In this document: positions 63,392 to 64,000 of the stretch, piece by piece
How positions within the stretch are numbered: the stretch's first letter is position 1
How the letters are laid out: each line of letters starts with the position of its first letter
Assembly: GCA_035249985.1 (NCBI GenBank)
Contig: DATFFP010000082.1
Span: 50,661-114,660, forward strand
DNA from: JAICNG01 sp035249985
Lineage (GTDB): Bacteria > Gemmatimonadota > Gemmatimonadetes > Gemmatimonadales > Gemmatimonadaceae
Length of the DNA: 64,000 bases
Direction: 5' to 3'
Translations under genes and position numbers: made by a program
The notes under the pieces: model-generated
Databases searched by the model: none
What the model was told of the DNA's origin: nothing
What the model saw: only the letters and a program-made list of their open reading frames with translations

Positions 63392-64000
63392 ATGACCACC
63401 GGCCATCGCCTTGCGCTCTCGGCACTTATGCTGGTGCTCCCACGCTTGGTCGAGGCGCAAGCGCAGCTGCCCCCGTTCGTCGAGATGCGCGTGGCCAAAG
63501 CGCCGACCGTCGTAACGGGCAAGGGGACGGGGATGCTCGTGCACGAGCTGCACGTCACCAACTTTCAGGCGACGCCGCTCACGCTCACCCGTCTGGAGGT
63601 CCTCAGCGGCGAAGCCGATGACGGCGTTCTGCTCGCGCTCGAGGACAGCACGCTTGCCCGCGCCCTCTCGCGGCCGGGCATAACGCCGCCGCCTCCGTTG
63701 CTGGAGCGGGCGCGGCTGAATGGCGGACTGCGCGCGGTCGTGTTTCTGTGGGTACCTCTCGACATGCGCGGAGCGCCGGCCAGCCTGCGTCATCGCCTGA
63801 CGATCTCACAGGGCTCCGGCGACAGCGTCCGCACACATGTGATCGAGGGCGGGCGAACGCCCGTGATCCGCGACGTCGCGGTAATCGGACCGCCGCTGCG
63901 CGGAACGGGATGGCTCACGGCCAACGGGCCCGACACGCAGACCGGACACCGGCGTGCGCTCATCCCGGTCGGAGGCACGGCGGCGATCGCGCAGCGCTTC
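63392..64000 (+). CDS. Partial secreted protein, possible M23 peptidase N-terminus
   Basis: The frame is open from ATG 63392 to the window end (203 codons, no stop). A signal-like start (MTTGHRLALSALMLVLP, cleavage near VEAQA) precedes a beta-sandwich-like region (LVHELHVTNFQATPLTLTRLEVL, FLWVPLDMRGAP). The end VIGPPLRGTGW, then GHRRALIPVGGTAAIAQRF resembles the segment before the catalytic domain of some M23-family metallopeptidases, though the metal-binding motifs would lie beyond the window. Family guess is moderate. Confidence 0.65.
   Translation, partial: MTTGHRLALSALMLVLPRLVEAQAQLPPFVEMRVAKAPTVVTGKGTGMLVHELHVTNFQATPLTLTRLEVLSGEADDGVLLALEDSTLARALSRPGITPPPPLLERARLNGGLRAVVFLWVPLDMRGAPASLRHRLTISQGSGDSVRTHVIEGGRTPVIRDVAVIGPPLRGTGWLTANGPDTQTGHRRALIPVGGTAAIAQRF

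Overview
The window reads as a chromosomal stretch of a GC-rich, soil-type bacterium, most likely a member of the Gemmatimonadota. This placement is inferred from gene content: many secreted or lipoprotein hydrolases, a VIT/von Willebrand protein linked to an ECF sigma factor, a DUF2911 protein, a possible GWxTD-like protein and several GC-rich orphan families. No rRNA, tRNA, phage, integrase, transposase or CRISPR array was recognised. I support 54 protein-coding genes, the last one cut by the window end. Many true starts are internal to longer open frames. I chose them by ribosome-binding sites, signal peptides or 4-nt ATGA/GTGA overlaps with the preceding gene.

Layout. 0.1-2.3 kb: TetR regulator and a TAP-like alpha/beta hydrolase. 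2.3-6.1 kb (minus): VIT/vWA protein, ECF sigma factor and zinc-finger anti-sigma factor. 6.4-10.6 kb (minus): a c-di-GMP operon in which a repeat protein and an HD-GYP phosphodiesterase share the same N-terminal domain, followed by a PAS-GGDEF cyclase. 10.8-11.6 kb: a disordered Gly/Ser/Arg protein. 11.8-17.7 kb: malate synthase and isocitrate lyase divergent from PEP carboxylase, an anaplerotic block. 17.7-19.3 kb: zinc-ribbon/LURP-one-like protein plus rhomboid. 19.5-25.8 kb: a DUF4097-like protein, an orphan secreted protein, a DGPF/ECF42-type sigma pair, an FkbM-like methyltransferase and a TonB-C-like lipoprotein. 25.8-28.9 kb (minus): proline dehydrogenase, arginase-family hydrolase and NhaA in one operon. 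29.0-34.8 kb: the complete four-gene ligase-associated DNA repair cassette (MBL exonuclease, ATP-dependent ligase, DEXH helicase, phosphoesterase). 34.9-38.6 kb: SGNH hydrolase, DUF2911 protein and two neighbouring genes carrying three copies of an unnamed small domain. 38.7-43.9 kb: lipoprotein-kinase-sigma54 regulator operon and a TPR lipoprotein. 44-51.5 kb: CPA2 antiporter, ArsR/SRPBCC pair, vWA lipoprotein with membrane partner, DUF4126 protein and a third ECF sigma factor. 51.7-63.2 kb (minus): a peptide/ester hydrolase island (M20, APC permease, D-aminoacylase homologue, dipeptidase homologue, beta-lactamase-family hydrolase, esterase, GntR regulator, CocE-type peptidase). The window ends in the N-terminus of a possible M23 peptidase.

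Five signals stand out beyond routine annotation. (1) Many intergenic gaps hold long inverted repeats built from short tandem words, in several sequence families, mostly just 3' of genes. (2) An unnamed three-copy domain lies at 37-38.2 kb. (3) An N-terminal domain is shared without gaps between the HD-GYP protein and its operon partner. (4) The two adjacent amidohydrolase-fold enzymes at 54.5-57.3 kb have both lost their first metal-binding motif. (5) The octamer GCCTAACG appears over-represented, often placing the rare TTA leucine codon in a fixed context.
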